Numbered from the stretch's first letter, positions 34,637 to 48,711 are shown. The stretch is DNA of 64,000 nt from Chaunax sp. Z400 (GCA_037577475.1 CM075192.1:1542197-1606196); one strand, 5' to 3'. Notes: generated from the sequence alone by a model not told the origin. Numbers and translations: made by a program.

Positions 34637-36038
34637 CGAGTCTCTACGACCTTCCGTTCCCGAGATACAGACATTCAAAATACGCCCCTACTGGACATGT
34701 CATATCTCGGGAAAGGAAGGTCGCCCAGACTCGGGACAAAGACTGGTGTTCTCAGAGACCACATAAACCCCTAGACGGACGTTGGTCCCGAGTCTCTACG
34801 ACCTTCCGTTTCCGAGATACACACATTCACTATAGGCGAACCAAACCCCATTCACTTCAATGGGAAAATAAACTTGAGTATAACTCGGGAACGGAAGGTC
34901 GTAGAGACTCGGGACCATGATCCGTCCGACATAATTCGTGGTCTCTGAACACGCCAGACTTCTCCACGAGTCTCTACGACCTTCCGTTCCCGAGATACAG
35001 ACATTCAAAATACGCCCCTACTGGACATGTCATATCTCGGGAAAGGAAGGTCGCACAGACTCGGGACAAAGACTGGTGTTCTCAGAGACCACATAAACCC
35101 CTAGACGGACGTTGGTCCCGAGTCTCTACGACCTTCCGTTTCCGAGATACACACATTCACTATAGGCGAACCAAACCCCATTCACTTCAATGGGAAAATA
35201 AACTTGAGTATAACTCGGGAACGGAAGGTCGTAGAGACTCGGGACCATGATCCGTCCGACATAATTCGTGGTCTCTGAACACGCCAGACTTCTCCACGAG
35301 TCTCTACGACCTTCCGTTCCCGAGATACAGACATTCAAAATACGCCCCTACTGGACATGTCATATCTCGGGAAAGGAAGGTCGCACAGACTCGGGACAAA
35401 GACTGGTGTTCTCAGAGACCACATAAACCCCTAGACGGACGTTGGTCCCGAGTCTCTACGACCTTCCGTTTCCGAGATACACACATTCACTATAGGCGAA
35501 CCAAACCCCATTCACTTCAATGGGAAAATAAACTTGAGTATAACTCGGGAACGGAAGGTCGTAGAGACTCGGGACCATGATCCGTCCGACATAATTCGTG
35601 GTCTCTGAACACGCCAGACTTCTCCCCGAGTCTCTACGACCTTCCGTTCCCGAGATACAAAAATCAAAAAATCACCAAAAATACATGTCATATCTCGGGA
35701 ACCGTAAGTCGTAGAGACTCGGTTTACCCGCTGGCATTCTTGGAGACCCCATAAAACCATTGAAAGAGCGTATCCCCGAGTCTCTACGACCTTCCGTTCC
35801 CGAGATACAAAAATTCCAAAAATCACCAAAAATACATGTCATATCTCGGGAACCGTAAGTCGTAGAGACTCGGTTTACCTGCTGACGTTCTTGGAGACCC
35901 CATAAAACCGTTGAAAGAGCTTATCCCCGAGTCTCTACGACCTTCCGTTCAAAAGTTACCAACCCGGGTAGGGCCCCCATTGAGTTTTTATCCCCTTAAC
36001 CCTAACCCTAACTCTAACCCCTAACCCACACTTGTCCG
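34637..36038 (+). repeat. HOR cassette 25: (AB)3-C'-C-D
   Basis: Units start at 34637, 34789, 34967, 35119, 35297, 35449, 35627 (C'), 35777 (C) and 35928 (D). Tract 35998-36027 with CTCTAA. The first A has GGTCGCCCAGAC. C' is one base short in its loop and reads GAAAGAGCGTATCC. Counterpart of cassette 4, with identical length. Confidence 0.94.
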
Positions 36039-37269
36039 CGAGTCTCTACGACCTTCCGTTCCCGAGATACAGACATTCAAAATACGCCCCTACTGGACAT
36101 GTCATATCTCGGGAAAGGAAGGTCGCACAGACTCGGGACAAAGACTGGCGTTCTCAGAGACCACATAAACCCCTAGACGGACGTTGGTCCCGAGTCTCTA
36201 CGACCTTCCGTTTCCGAGATACAGACATTCAAAATACGCCCCTACTGGACATGTCATATCTCGGGAAAGGAAGGTCGCACAGACTCGGGACAAAGACTGG
36301 TGTTCTCAGAAACCACATAAACCCCTAGACGGACGTTGGTCCCGAGTCTCTACGACCTTCCGTTTCCGAGATACACACATTCACTATAGGCGAACCAAAC
36401 CCCATTCACTTCAATGGGAAAATAAACTTGAGTATAACTCGGGAACGGAAGGTCGTAGAGACTCGGGACCATGATCCGTCCGACATAATTCGTTGTCTCT
36501 GAACACGCCAGACTTCTCCACGAGTCTCTACGACCTTCCGTTCCCGAGATACAGACATTCAAAATACGCCCCTACTGGACATGTCATATCTCGGGAAAGG
36601 AAGGTCGCACAGACTCGGGACAAAGACTGGTGTTCTCAGAGACCACATAAACCCCTAGACGGACGTTGGTCCCGAGTCTCTACGACCTTCCGTTTCCGAG
36701 ATACACACATTCACTATAGGCGAACCAAACCCCATTCACTTCAATGGGAAAATAAACGTGAGTATAACTCGGGAACGGAAGGTCGTAGAGACTCGGGACC
36801 ATGATCCGTCCGACATAATTCGTGGTCTCTGAACACGCCAGACTTCTCCCCGAGTCTCTACGACCTTCCGTTCCCGAGATACAAAAATTCCAAAAATCAC
36901 CAAAAATACATGTCATATCTCGGGAACCGTAAGTCGTAGAGACTCGGTTTACCCGCTGGCATTCTTGGAGACCCCATAAAACCATTGAAAGAGCTTATCC
37001 CCGAGTCTCTACGACCTTCTGTTCCCGAGATACAAAAATTCCAAAAATCACCAAAAATACATGTCATATCTCGGGAACCGTAAGTCGTAGAGACTCGGTT
37101 TACCTGCTGACGTTCTTGGAGACCCCATAAAACCGTTGAAAGAGCTTATCCCCGAGTCTCTACGACCTTCCGTTCAAAAGTTACCAACCCGGGTAGGGCC
37201 CCCATTGAGTTTTTATCCCCCTAACCCTAACCCTAACCCTAACCCTAACCCCTAACCCACACTTGTCCG
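36039..37269 (+). repeat. HOR cassette 26: A-A'-B-AB-C'-C-D
   Basis: Units start at 36039, 36191 (A' hybrid), 36343, 36521, 36673, 36851 (C'), 37002 (C) and 37153 (D). Tract 37223-37258. The beginning matches cassette 5 (CTGGCGTTC, CAGAAACC, CGTTGTCTC). The second B has AAACGTGAG, as in cassette 27. The C arm reads ACCTTCTGTTC. Confidence 0.94.
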
Positions 37270-38348
37270 CGAGTCTCTACGACCTTCCGTTCCCGAGATA
37301 CAGACATTCAAAATACGCCCCTACTGGACATGTCATATCTCGGGAAAGGAAGGTCGCACAGACTCGGGACAAAGACTGGTGTTCTCAGAGACCACATAAA
37401 CCCCTAGACGGACGTTGGTCCCGAGTCTCTACGACCTTCCGTTTCCGAGATACACACATTCACTATAGGCGAACCAAACCCCATTCACTTCAATGGGAAA
37501 ATAAACTTGAGTATAACTCGGGAACGGAAGGTCGTAGAGACTCGGGACCATGATCCGTCCGACATAATTCGTGGTCTCTGAACACGCCAGACTTCTCCAC
37601 GAGTCTCTACGACCTTCCGTTCCCGAGATACAGACATTCAAAATACGCCCCTACTGGACATGTCATATCTCGGGAAAGGAAGGTCGCACAGACTCGGGAC
37701 AAAGACTGGTGTTCTCAGAGACCACATAAACCCCTAGACGGACGTTGGTCCCGAGTCTCTACGACCTTCCGTTTCCGAGATACACACATTCACTATAGGC
37801 GAACCAAACCCCATTCACTTCAATGGGAAAATAAACGTGAGTATAACTCGGGAACGGAAGGTCGTAGAGACTCGGGACCATGATCCGTCCGACATAATTC
37901 GTGGTCTCTGAACACGCCAGACTTCTCCCCGAGTCTCTACGACCTTCCGTTCCCGAGATACAAAAATTCCAAAAATCACCAAAAATACATGTCATATCTC
38001 GGGAACCGTAAGTCGTAGAGACTCGGTTTACCCGCTGGCATTCTTGGAGACCCCATAAAACCATTGAAAGAGCTTATCCCCGAGTCTCTACGACCTTCCG
38101 TTCCCGAGATACAAAAATTCCAAAAATCACCAAAAATACATGTCATATCTCGGGAACCGTAAGTCGTAGAGACTCGGTTTACCTGCTGACGTTCTTGGAG
38201 ACCCCATAAAACCGTTGAAAGAGCTTATCCCCGAGTCTCTACGACCTTCCGTTCAAAAGTTACCAACCCGGGTAGGGCCCCCATTGAGTTTTTATCCCCC
38301 TAACCCTAACCCTAACCCTAACCCTAACCCCTAACCCACACTTGTCCG
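37270..38348 (+). repeat. HOR cassette 27: (AB)2-C'-C-D
   Basis: Units start at 37270, 37422, 37600, 37752, 37930 (C'), 38081 (C) and 38232 (D). Tract 38302-38337. The second B has AAACGTGAG, shared with cassette 26; the AB-C'-C-D part is a tandem duplicate of the end of that cassette. Confidence 0.94.
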
Positions 38349-39756
38349 CGAGTCTCTACGACCTTCCGTTCCCGAGATACAGACATTCAAAATACGCCCC
38401 TACTGGACATGTCATATCTCGGGAAAGGAAGGTCGCACAGACTCGGGACAAAGACTGGTGTTCTCAGAGACCACATAAACCCCTAGACGGACGTTGGTCC
38501 CGAGTCTCTACGACCTTCCGTTTCCGAGATACACACATTCACTATAGGCGAACCAAACCCCATTCACTTCAATGGGAAAATAAACTTGAGTATAACTCGG
38601 GAACGGAAGGTCGTAGAGACTCGGGACCATGATCCGTCCGACATAATTCGTGGTCTCTGAACACGCCAGACTTCTCCAAGAGTCTCTACGACCTTCCGTT
38701 CCCGAGATACAGACATTCAAAATACGCCCCTACTGGACATGTCATATCTCGGGAAAGGAAGGTCGCACAGACTCGGGACAAAGACTGGTGTTCTCAGAGA
38801 CCACATAAACCCCTAGACGGACGTTGGTCCCGAGTCTCTACGACCTTCCGTTTCCGAGATACACACATTCACTATAGGCGAACCAAACCCCATTCACTTC
38901 AATGGGAAAATAAACTTGAGTATAACTCGGGAACGGAAGGTCGTAGAGACTCGGGACCATGATCCGTCCGACATAATTCGTGATCTCTGAACACGCCAGA
39001 CTTCTCCACGAGTCTCTACGACCTTCCGTTCCCGAGATACAGACATTCAAAATACGCCCCTACTGGACATGTCATATCTCGGGAAAGGAAGGTCGCACAG
39101 ACTCGGGACAAAGACTGGTGTTCTCAGAGACCACATAAACCCCTAGACGGACGTTGGTCCCGAGTCTCTACGACCTTCCGTTTCCGAGATACACACATTC
39201 ACTATAGGCGAACCAAACCCCATTCACTTCAATGGGAAAATAAACTTGAGTATAACTCGGGAACGGAAGGTCGTAGAGACTCGGGACCATGATCCGTCGG
39301 ACATAATTCGTGGTCTCTGAACACGCCAGACTTCTCCCCGAGTCTCTACGACATTCCGTTCCCGAGATACAAAAATTCCAAAAATCACCAAAAATACATG
39401 TCATATCTCGGGAACCGTAAGTCGTAGAGACTCGGTTTACCCGCTGGCATTCTTGGAGACCCCATAAAACCATTGAAAGAGCTTATCCCCGAGTCTCTAC
39501 GACCTTCCGTTCCCGAGATACAAAATTCCAAAAATCACCAAAAATACATGTCATATCTCGGGAACCGTAAGTCGTAGAGACTCGGTTTACCTGCTGACGT
39601 TCTTGGAGACCCCATAAAACCGTTGAAAGAGCTTATCCCCGAGTCTCTACGACCTTCCGTTCAAAAGTTACCAACCCGGGTAGGGCCCCCATTGAGTTTT
39701 TATCCCCCTAACCCTAACCCTAACCCTAACCCTAACCCCTAACCCACACTTGTCCG
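38349..39756 (+). repeat. HOR cassette 28: (AB)3-C'-C-D
   Basis: Units start at 38349, 38501, 38679, 38831, 39009, 39161, 39339 (C'), 39490 (C, 150 bp) and 39640 (D). Tract 39710-39745. The second A starts AAGAGTC, the second B has CGTGATCTC, and the C' arm reads ACGACATTCCG. Confidence 0.94.
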
Positions 39757-40836
39757 CGAGTCTCTACGACCTTCCGTTCCCGAGATACAGACATTCAAAA
39801 TACGCCCCTACTGGACATGTCATATCTCGGGAAAGGAAGGTCGCACAGACTCGGGACAAAGACTGGCGTTCTCAGAGACCACATAAACCCCTAGACGGAC
39901 GTTGGTCCCGAGTCTCTACGACCTTCCGTTTCCGAGATACAGACATTCAAAATACGCCCCTACTGGACATGTCATATCTCGGGAAAGGAAGGTCGCACAG
40001 ACTCGGGACAAAGACTGGTGTTCTCAGAGACCACATAAACCCCTAGACGGACGTTGGTCCCGAGTCTCTACGACCTTCCGTTTCCGAGATACACACATTC
40101 ACTATAGGCGAACCAAACCCCATTCACTTCAATGGGAAAATAAACTTGAGTATAACTCGGGAACGGAAGGTCGTAGAGACTCGGGACCATGATCCGTCCG
40201 ACATAATTCGTGGTCTCTGAACACGCCAGACTTCTCCACGAGTCTCTACGACCTTCCGTTCCCGAGATACAGACATTCAAAATACGCCCCTACTGGACAT
40301 GTCATATCTCGGGAAAGGAAGGTCGCACAGACTCGGGACAAAGACTGGTGTTCTCAGAGACCACATAAACCCCTAGACAGACGTTGGGCCCGAGTCTCTA
40401 CGACCTTCCGTTTCCGAGATACACACATTCACTATAGGCGAACCAAACCCCATTCACTTCAATGGGAAAATAAATTTGAGTATAACTCGGGAACGGAAGG
40501 TCGTAGAGACTCGGGACCATGATCCGTTGGACATAATTCGTGGTCTCTGAACACGCCAGACTTCTCCCCGAGTCTCTACGACCTTCCGTTCCCGAGATAC
40601 AAAAATTCCAAAAATCACCAAAAATACATGTCATATCTCGGGAACCGTAAATCGTAGAGACTCGGTTTACCTGCTGACGTTCTTGGAGACCCCATAAAAC
40701 CGTTGAAAGAGCTTATCCCCGAGTCTCTACGACCTTCCGTTCAAAAGTTACCAACCCGGGTAGGGCCCCCATTGAGTTTTTATCCCCTTAACCCTAACCC
40801 TAACCCTAACCCTAACCCCTAACCCACACTTGTCCG
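39757..40836 (+). repeat. HOR cassette 29: A-A'-B-AB-C-D
   Basis: Units start at 39757, 39909 (A' hybrid), 40061, 40239, 40391, 40569 (C) and 40720 (D). Tract 40790-40825. The first A has CTGGCGTTC. The second AB has GACAGACGTTGGGCCC, AAATTTGAG and CGTTGGAC, and C has GTAAATCGTAG. Confidence 0.94.
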
Positions 40837-41758
40837 CGAGTCTCTACGACCTTCCGTTCCCGAGATACAGACATTCAAAATACGCCCCTACTGGACATGT
40901 CATATCTCGGGAAAGGAAGGTCGCACAGACTCGGGACAAAGACTGGTGTTCTCAGAGACCACATAAACCCCTAGACGGACGTTGGTCCCGAGTCTCTACG
41001 ACCTTCCGTTTCCGAGATACACACATTCACTATAGGCGAACCAAACCCCATTCACTTCAATGGGAAAATAAACTTGAGTATAACTCGGGAACGGAAGGTC
41101 GTAGAGACTCGGGACCCTGATCCGTCCGACATAATTCGTGGTCTCTGAACACGCCAGACTTCTCCACGAGTCTCTACGACCTTCCGTTCCCGAGATACAG
41201 ACATTCAAAGTACGCCCCTACTGGACATGTCATATCTCGGGAAAGGAAGGTCGCACAGACTCGGGACAAAGACTGGTGTTCTCAGAGACCACATAAACCC
41301 CTAGACGGACGTTGGTCCCGAGTCTCTACGACCTTCCGTTTCCGAGATACACACATTCACTATAGGCGAACCAAACCCCATTCACTTCAATGGGAAAATA
41401 AACTTGAGTATAACTCGGGAACGGAAGGTCGTAGAGACTCGGGACCATGATCCGTTCGACATAATTCGTGGTCTCTGAACACACCAGACTTCTCCCCGAG
41501 TCTCTACGACCTTCCGTTCCCGAGATACAAAAATTCCAAAAATCACCAAAAATACATGTCATATCTCGGGAACCGTAAGTCGTAGAGACTCGGTTTACCT
41601 GCTGACGTTCTTGGAGACCCCATAAAACCGTTGAAAGAGCTTATCCCCGAGTCTCTACGACCTTCCGTTCAAAAGTTACCAACCCGGGTAGGGCCCCCAT
41701 TGAGTTTTTATCCCCTTAACCCTAACCCTAACTCTAACCCCTAACCCACACTTGTCCG
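40837..41758 (+). repeat. HOR cassette 30: (AB)2-C-D
   Basis: Units start at 40837, 40989, 41167, 41319, 41497 (C) and 41648 (D). Tract 41718-41747 with CTCTAA. Marks GACCCTGATCC, CAAAGTACG and CGTTCGAC match the last two AB dimers of cassette 5. GAACACACCAG near 41480 is private. Confidence 0.94.
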
Positions 41759-43016
41759 CGAGTCTCTACGACCTTCCGTTCCCGAGATACAGACATTCAA
41801 AATACGCCCCTACTGGACATGTCATATCTCGGGAAAGGAAGGTCGCACAGACTCGGGACAAAGACTGGTGTTCTCAGAGACCACATAAACCCCTAGACGG
41901 ACGTTGGTCCCGAGTCTCTACGACCTTCCGTTTCCGAGATACACACATTCACTATAGGCGAACCAAACCCCATTCACTTCAATGGGAAAATAAATTTGAG
42001 TATAACTCGGGAACGGAAGGTCGTAGAGACTCGGGACCATGATCCGTCCGACATAATTCGTGGTCTCTGAACACGCCAGACTTCTCCACGAGTCTCTACG
42101 ACCTTCCGTTCCCGAGATACAGACATTCAAAATACGCCCCTACTGGACATGTCATATCTCGGGAAAGGAAGGTCGCACAGACTCGGGACAAAGACTGGTG
42201 TTCTCAGAGACCACATAAACCCCTAGACGGACGTTGGTCCCGAGTCTCTACGACCTTCCGTTTCCGAGATACACACATTCACTATAGGCGAACCAAACCC
42301 CATTCACTTCAATGGGAAAATAAACTTGAGTATAACTCGGGAACGGAAGGTCGTAGAGACTCGGGACCATGATCCGTCCGACATAATTCGTGGTCTCTGA
42401 ACACGCCAGACTTCTCCACGAGTCTCTACGACCTTCCGTTCCCGAGATACAGACATTCAAAATACGCCCCTACTGGACATGTCATATCTCGGGAAAGGAA
42501 GGTCGCACAGACTCGGGACAAAGACTGGTGTTCTCAGAGACCACATAAACCCCTAGACAGACGTTGGGCCCGAGTCTCTACGACCTTCCGTTTCCGAGAT
42601 ACACACATTCACTATAGGCGAACCAAACCCCATTCACTTCAATGGGAAAATAAACTTGAGTATAACTCGGGAACGGAAGGTCGTAGAGACTCGGGACCAT
42701 GATCCGTTGGACATAATTCGTGGTCTCTGAACACGCCAGACTTCTCCCCGAGTCTCTACGACCTTCCGTTCCCAAGATACAAAAATTCCAAAAATCACCA
42801 AAAATACATGTCATATCTCGGGAACCGTAAATCGTAGAGACTCGGTTTACCTGCTGACGTTCTTGGAGACCCCATAAAACCGTTGAAAGAGCTTATCCCC
42901 GAGTCTCTACGACCTTCCGTTCAAAAGTTACCAACCCGGGTAGGGCCCCCATTGAGTTTTTATCCCCTTAACCCTAACCCTAACCCTAACCCTAACCCCT
43001 AACCCACACTTGTCCG
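41759..43016 (+). repeat. HOR cassette 31: (AB)3-C-D
   Basis: Units start at 41759, 41911, 42089, 42241, 42419, 42571, 42749 (C) and 42900 (D). Tract 42970-43005. AAATTTGAG is in the first B and GACAGACGTTGGGCCC in the third A, as in cassettes 1 and 6. The C arm reads TTCCCAAGATAC, a private change. Confidence 0.94.
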
Positions 43017-43938
43017 CGAGTCTCTACGACCTTCCGTTCCCGAGATACAGACATTCAAAATACGCCCCTACTGGACATGTCATATCTCGGGAAAGGAAGG
43101 TCGCACAGACTCGGGACAAAGACTGGTGTTCTCAGAGACCACATAAACCCCTAGACGGACGTTGGTCCCGAGTCTCTACGACCTTCCGTTTCCGAGATAC
43201 ACACATTCACTATAGGCGAACCAAACCCCATTCACTTCAATGGGAAAATAAACTTGAGTATAACTCGGGAACGGAAGGTCGTAGAGACTCGGGACCCTGA
43301 TCCGTCCGACATAATTCGTGGTCTCTGAACACGCCAGACTTCTCCACGAGTCTCTACGACCTTCCGTTCCCGAGATACAGACATTCAAAATACGCCCCTA
43401 CTGGACATGTCATATCTCGGGAAAGGAAGGTCGCACAGACTCGGGACAAAGACTGGTGTTCTCAGAGACCACATAAACCCCTAGACGGACGTTGGTCCCG
43501 AGTCTCTACGACCTTCCGTTTCCGAGATACACACATTCACTATAGGCGAACCAAACCCCATTCACTTCAATGGGAAAATAAACTTGAGTATAACTCGGGA
43601 ACGGAAGGTCGTAGAGACTCGGGACCATGATCCGTTGGACATAATTCGTGGTCTCTGAACACGCCAGACTTCTCCCCGAGTCTCTACGACCTTCCGTTCC
43701 CGAGATACAAAAATTCCAAAAATCACCAAAAATACATGTCATATCTCGGGAACCGTAAGTCGTAGAGACTCGGTTTACCTGCTGACGTTCTTGGAGACCC
43801 CATAAAACCGTTGAAAGAGCTTATCCCCGAGTCTCTACGACCTTCCGTTCAAAAGTTACCAACCCGGGTAGGGCCCCCATTGAGTTTTTATCCCCTTAAC
43901 CCTAACCCTAACTCTAACCCCTAACCCACACTTGTCCG
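43017..43938 (+). repeat. HOR cassette 32: (AB)2-C-D
   Basis: Units start at 43017, 43169, 43347, 43499, 43677 (C) and 43828 (D). Tract 43898-43927 with CTCTAA. GACCCTGATCC is in the first B and CGTTGGAC in the second, as in cassettes 2 and 7. Confidence 0.94.
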
Positions 43939-45190
43939 CGAGTCTCTACGACCTTCCGTTCCCGAGATACAGACATTCAAAATACGCCCTTACTGGACAT
44001 GTCATATCTCGGGAAAGGAAGGTCGCACAGACTCGGGACAAAGACTGGTGTTCTCAGAGACCACATAAACCCCTAGACGGACGTTGGTCCCGAGTCTCTA
44101 CGACCTTCCGTTTCCGAGATACACACATTCACTATAGGCGAACCAAACCCCATTCACTTCAATGGGAAAATAAACTTGAGTATAACTCGGGAACGGAAGG
44201 TCGTAGAGACTCGGGACCATGATCCGTCCGACATAATTCGTGGTCTCTGAACACGCCAGACTTCTCCACGAGTCTCTACGACCTTCCGTTCCCGAGATAC
44301 AGACATTCAAAATACGCCCCTACTGGACATGTCATATCTCGGGAAAGGAAGGTCGCACAGACTCGGGACAAAGACTGGTGTTCTCAGAGACCACATAAAC
44401 CCCTAGACGGACGTTGGTCCCGAGTCTCTACGACCTTCCGTTTCCGAGATACACACATTCACTATAGGCGAACCAAACCCCATTCACTTCAATGGGAAAA
44501 TAAACTTGAGTATAACTCGGGAACGGAAGGTCGTAGAGACTCGGGACCATGATCCGTCCGACATAATTCGTGGTCTCTGAACACGCCAGACTTCTCCACG
44601 AGTCTCTACGACCTTCCGTTCCCGAGATACAGACATTCAAAATACGCCCCTACTGGACATGTCATATCTCGGGAAAGGAAGGTCGCACAGACTCGGGACA
44701 AAGACTGGTGTTCTCAGAGACCACATAAACCCCTAGACGGACGTTGGTCCCGAGTCTCTACGACCTTCCGTTTCCGAGATACACACATTCACTATAGGCG
44801 AACCAAACCCCATTCACTTCAATGGGAAAATAAACTTGAGTATAACTCGGGAACGGAAGGTCGTAGAGACTCGGGACCATGATCCGTTGGACATAATTCG
44901 TGGTCTCTGAACACGCCAGACTTCTCCCCGAGTCTCTACGACCTTCCGTTCCCGAGATACAAAAATTCCAAAAATCACCAAAAATACATGTCATATCTCG
45001 GGAACCGTAAGTCGTAGAGACTCGGTTTACCTGCTGACGTTCTTGGAGACCCCATAAAACCGTTGAAAGAGCTTATCCCCGAGTCTCTACGACCTTCCGT
45101 TCAAAAGTTACCAACCCGGGTAGGGCCCCCATTGAGTTTTTATCCCCTTAACCCTAACCCTAACTCTAACCCCTAACCCACACTTGTCCG
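43939..45190 (+). repeat. HOR cassette 33: (AB)3-C-D
   Basis: Units start at 43939, 44091, 44269, 44421, 44599, 44751, 44929 (C) and 45080 (D). Tract 45150-45179 with CTCTAA. The first A has GCCCTTAC and the third B CGTTGGAC. Same length and marks as cassette 3. Confidence 0.94.
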
Positions 45191-46448
45191 CGAGTCTCTA
45201 CGACCTTCCGTTCCCGAGATACAGACATTCAAAATACGCCCTTACTGGACATGTCATATCTCGGGAAAGGAAGGTCGCACAGACTCGGGACAAAGACTGG
45301 TGTTCTCAGAGACCACATAAACCCCTAGACGGACGTTGGTCCCGAGTCTCTACGACCTTCCGTTTCCGAGATACACACATTCACTATAGGCGAACCAAAC
45401 CCCATTCACTTCAATGGGAAAATAAACTTGAGTATAACTCGGGAACGGAAGGTCGTAGAGACTCGGGACCATGATCCGTCCGACATAATTCGTGGTCTCT
45501 GAACACGCCAGACTTCTCCACGAGTCTCTACGACCTTCCGTTCCCGAGATACAGACATTCAAAATACGCCCCTACTGGACATGTCATATCTCGGGAAAGG
45601 AAGGTCGCACAGACTCGGGACAAAGACTGGTGTTCTCAGAGACCACATAAACCCCTAGACGGACGTTGGTCCCGAGTCTCTACGACCTTCCGTTTCCGAG
45701 ATACACACATTCACTATAGGCGAACCAAACCCCATTCACTTCAATGGGAAAATAAACTTGAGTATAACTCGGGAACGGAAGGTCGTAGAGACTCGGGACC
45801 ATGATCCGTCCGACATAATTCGTGGTCTCTGAACACGCCAGACTTCTCCACGAGTCTCTACGACCTTCCGTTCCCGAGATACAGACATTCAAAATACGCC
45901 CCTACTGGACATGTCATATCTCTTGAAAGGAAGGTCGCACAGACTCGGGACAAAGACTGGTGTTCTCAGAGACCACATAAACCCCTAGACAGACGTTGGG
46001 CCCGAGTCTCTACGACCTTCCGTTTCCGAGATACACACATTCACTATAGGCGAACCAAACCCCATTCACTTCAATGGGAAAATAAACTTGAGTATAACTC
46101 GGGAACGGAAGGTCGTAGAGACTCGGGACCATGATCCGTTGGACATAATTCGTGGTCTCTGAACACGCCAGACTTCTCCCCGAGTCTCTACGACCTTCCG
46201 TTCCCGAGATACAAAAATTCCAAAAATCACCAAAAATACATGTCATATCTCGGGAACCGTAAATCGTAGAGACTCGGTTTACCTGCTGACGTTCTTGGAG
46301 ACCCCATAAAACCGTTGAAAGAGCTTATCCCCGAGTCTCTACGACCTTCCGTTCAAAAGTTACCAACCCGGGTAGGGCCCCCATTGAGTTTTTATCCCCT
46401 TAACCCTAACCCTAACCCTAACCCTAACCCCTAACCCACACTTGTCCG
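45191..46448 (+). repeat. HOR cassette 34: (AB)3-C-D
   Basis: Units start at 45191, 45343, 45521, 45673, 45851, 46003, 46181 (C) and 46332 (D). Tract 46402-46437. The first A has GCCCTTAC. The third A has ATCTCTTGAAAGG (private) and GACAGACGTTGGGCCC. It looks like a composite of the cassette 33 start and the cassette 31 end. Confidence 0.94.
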
Positions 46449-47376
46449 CGAGTCTCTACGACCTTCCGTTCCCGAGATACAGACATTCAAAATACGCCCC
46501 TACTGGACATGTCATATCTCGGGAAAGGAAGGTCGCACAGACTCGGGACAAAGACTGGTGTTCTCAGAGACCACATAAACCCCTAGACGGACGTTGGTCC
46601 CGAGTCTCTACGACCTTCCGTTTCCGAGATACACACATTCACTATAGGCGAACCAAACCCCATTCACTTCAATGGGAAAATAAACTTGAGTATAACTCGG
46701 GAACGGAAGGTCGTAGAGACTCGGGACCATGATCCGTCCGACATAATTCGTGGTCTCTGAACACGCCAGACTTCTCCACGAGTCTCTACGACCTTCCGTT
46801 CCCGAGATACAGACATTCAAAATACGCCCCTACTGGACATGTCATATCTCGGGAAAGGAAGGTCGCACAGACTCGGGACAAAGACTGGTGTTCTCAGAGA
46901 CCACATAAACCCCTAGACGGACGTTGGTCCCGAGTCTCTACGACCTTCCGTTTCCGAGATACACACATTCACTATAGGCGAACCAAACCCCACTCACTTC
47001 AATGGGAAAATAAACTTGAGTATAACTCGGGAACGGAAGGTCGTAGAGACTCGGTACCATGATCCGTCGGACATAGTTCGTGGTCTCTGAACACGCCAGA
47101 CTTCTCCCCGAGTCTCTACGACCTTCCGTTCCCGAGATACAAAAATTCCAAAAATCACCAAAAATACATGTCATATCTCGGGAACCGTAAGTCGTAGAGA
47201 CTCGGTTTACCTGCTGACGTTCTTGGAGACCCCATAAAACCGTTGAAAGAGCTTATCCCCGAGTCTCTACGACCTTCCGTTCAAAAGTTACCAACCCGGG
47301 TAGGGCCCCGATTGAGTTTTTATCCCCTTAACCCTAACCCTAACCCTAACCCTAACCCCTAACCCACACTTGTCCG
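46449..47376 (+). repeat. HOR cassette 35: (AB)2-C-D
   Basis: Units start at 46449, 46601, 46779, 46931, 47109 (C) and 47260 (D). Tract 47330-47365. The second B has CCCCACTCAC, CTCGGTACC and ACATAGTTCG, as at the end of cassette 8. D has GCCCCGATTG. Confidence 0.94.
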
Positions 47377-48119
47377 CGAGTCTCTACGACCTTCCGTTCC
47401 CGAGATACAAAAATTCCAAAAATCACCAAAAATACATGTCATATCTCGGGAACCGTAAGTCGTAGAGACTCGGTTTACCCGCTGGCATTCTTGGAGACCC
47501 CATAAAACCATTGAAAGAGCTTATCCCCGAGTCTCTACGACCTTCCGTTCCCGAGATACAGACATTCAAAATACGCCCCTACTGGACATGTCATATCTCG
47601 GGAAAGGAAGGTCGCACAGACTCGGGACAAAGACTGGTGTTCTCAGAGACCACATAAACCCCTAGACGGACGTTGGTCCCGAGTCTCTACGACCTTCCGT
47701 TTCCGAGATACACACATTCACTATAGGCGAACCAAACCCCACTCACTTCAATGGGAAAATAAACTTGAGTATAACTCGGGAACGGAAGGTCGTAGAGACT
47801 CGGGACCATGATCCGTCCGACATAATTCGTGGTCTCTGAACACGCCAGACTTCTCCCCGAGTCTCTACGACCTTCCGTTCCCGAGATACAAAAATTCCAA
47901 AAATCACCAAAAATACATGTCATATCTCGGGAACCGTAAGTCGTAGAGACTCGGTTTACCTGCTGACGTTATTGGAGACCCCATAAAACCGTTGAAAGAG
48001 CTTATCCCCGAGTCTCTACGACCTTCCGTTCAAAAGTTACCAACCCGGGTAGGGCCCCCATTGAGTTTTTATCCCCTTAACCCTAACCCTAACTCTAACC
48101 CCTAACCCACACTTGTCCG
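47377..48119 (+). repeat. HOR cassette 36: C'-A-B-C-D
   Basis: C' starts at 47377 directly after D. A starts at 47528, B at 47680, C at 47858 and D at 48009. Tract 48079-48108 with CTCTAA. GACGTTATTGG is in C. Counterpart of cassette 9. Confidence 0.94.
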
Positions 48120-48711
48120 CGAGTCTCTACGACCTTCCGTTCCCGAGATACAGACATTCAAAATACGCCCCTACTGGACATGTCATATCTCGGGAAAGGA
48201 AGGTCGCACAGACTCGGGACAAAGACTGGTGTTCTCAGAGACCACATAAACCCCTAGACGGACGTTGGTCCCGAGTCTCTACGACCTTCCGTTTCCGAGA
48301 TATACACATTCACTATAGCCGAACCAAACCCCACTCACTTCAATGGGAAAATAAACTTGAGTATAACTCGGGAACGGAAGGTCGTAGAGACTCGGTACCA
48401 TGATCCGTCGGACATAATTCGTGGTCTCTGAACACGCCAGACTTCTCCCCGAGTCTCTACGACCTTCCGTTCCCGAGATACAAAAATTCCAAAAATCACC
48501 AAAAATACATGTCATATCTCGGGAACCGTAAGTCGTAGAGACTCGGTTTACCTGCTGACATTCTTGGAGACCCCATAAAACCGTTGAAAGAGCTTATCCC
48601 CGAGTCTCTACGACCTTCCGTTCAAAAGTTACCAACCCGGGTAGGGCCCCGATTGAGTTTTTATCCCCCTAACCCTAACCCTAACCCTAACCCCTAACCC
48701 ACACTTGTCCG
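48120..48711 (+). repeat. HOR cassette 37: A-B-C-D
   Basis: A starts at 48120, B at 48272, C at 48450 and D at 48601. Tract 48671-48700. GAGATATACAC and CTATAGCCG are in B. Counterpart of cassette 10. Confidence 0.94.
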
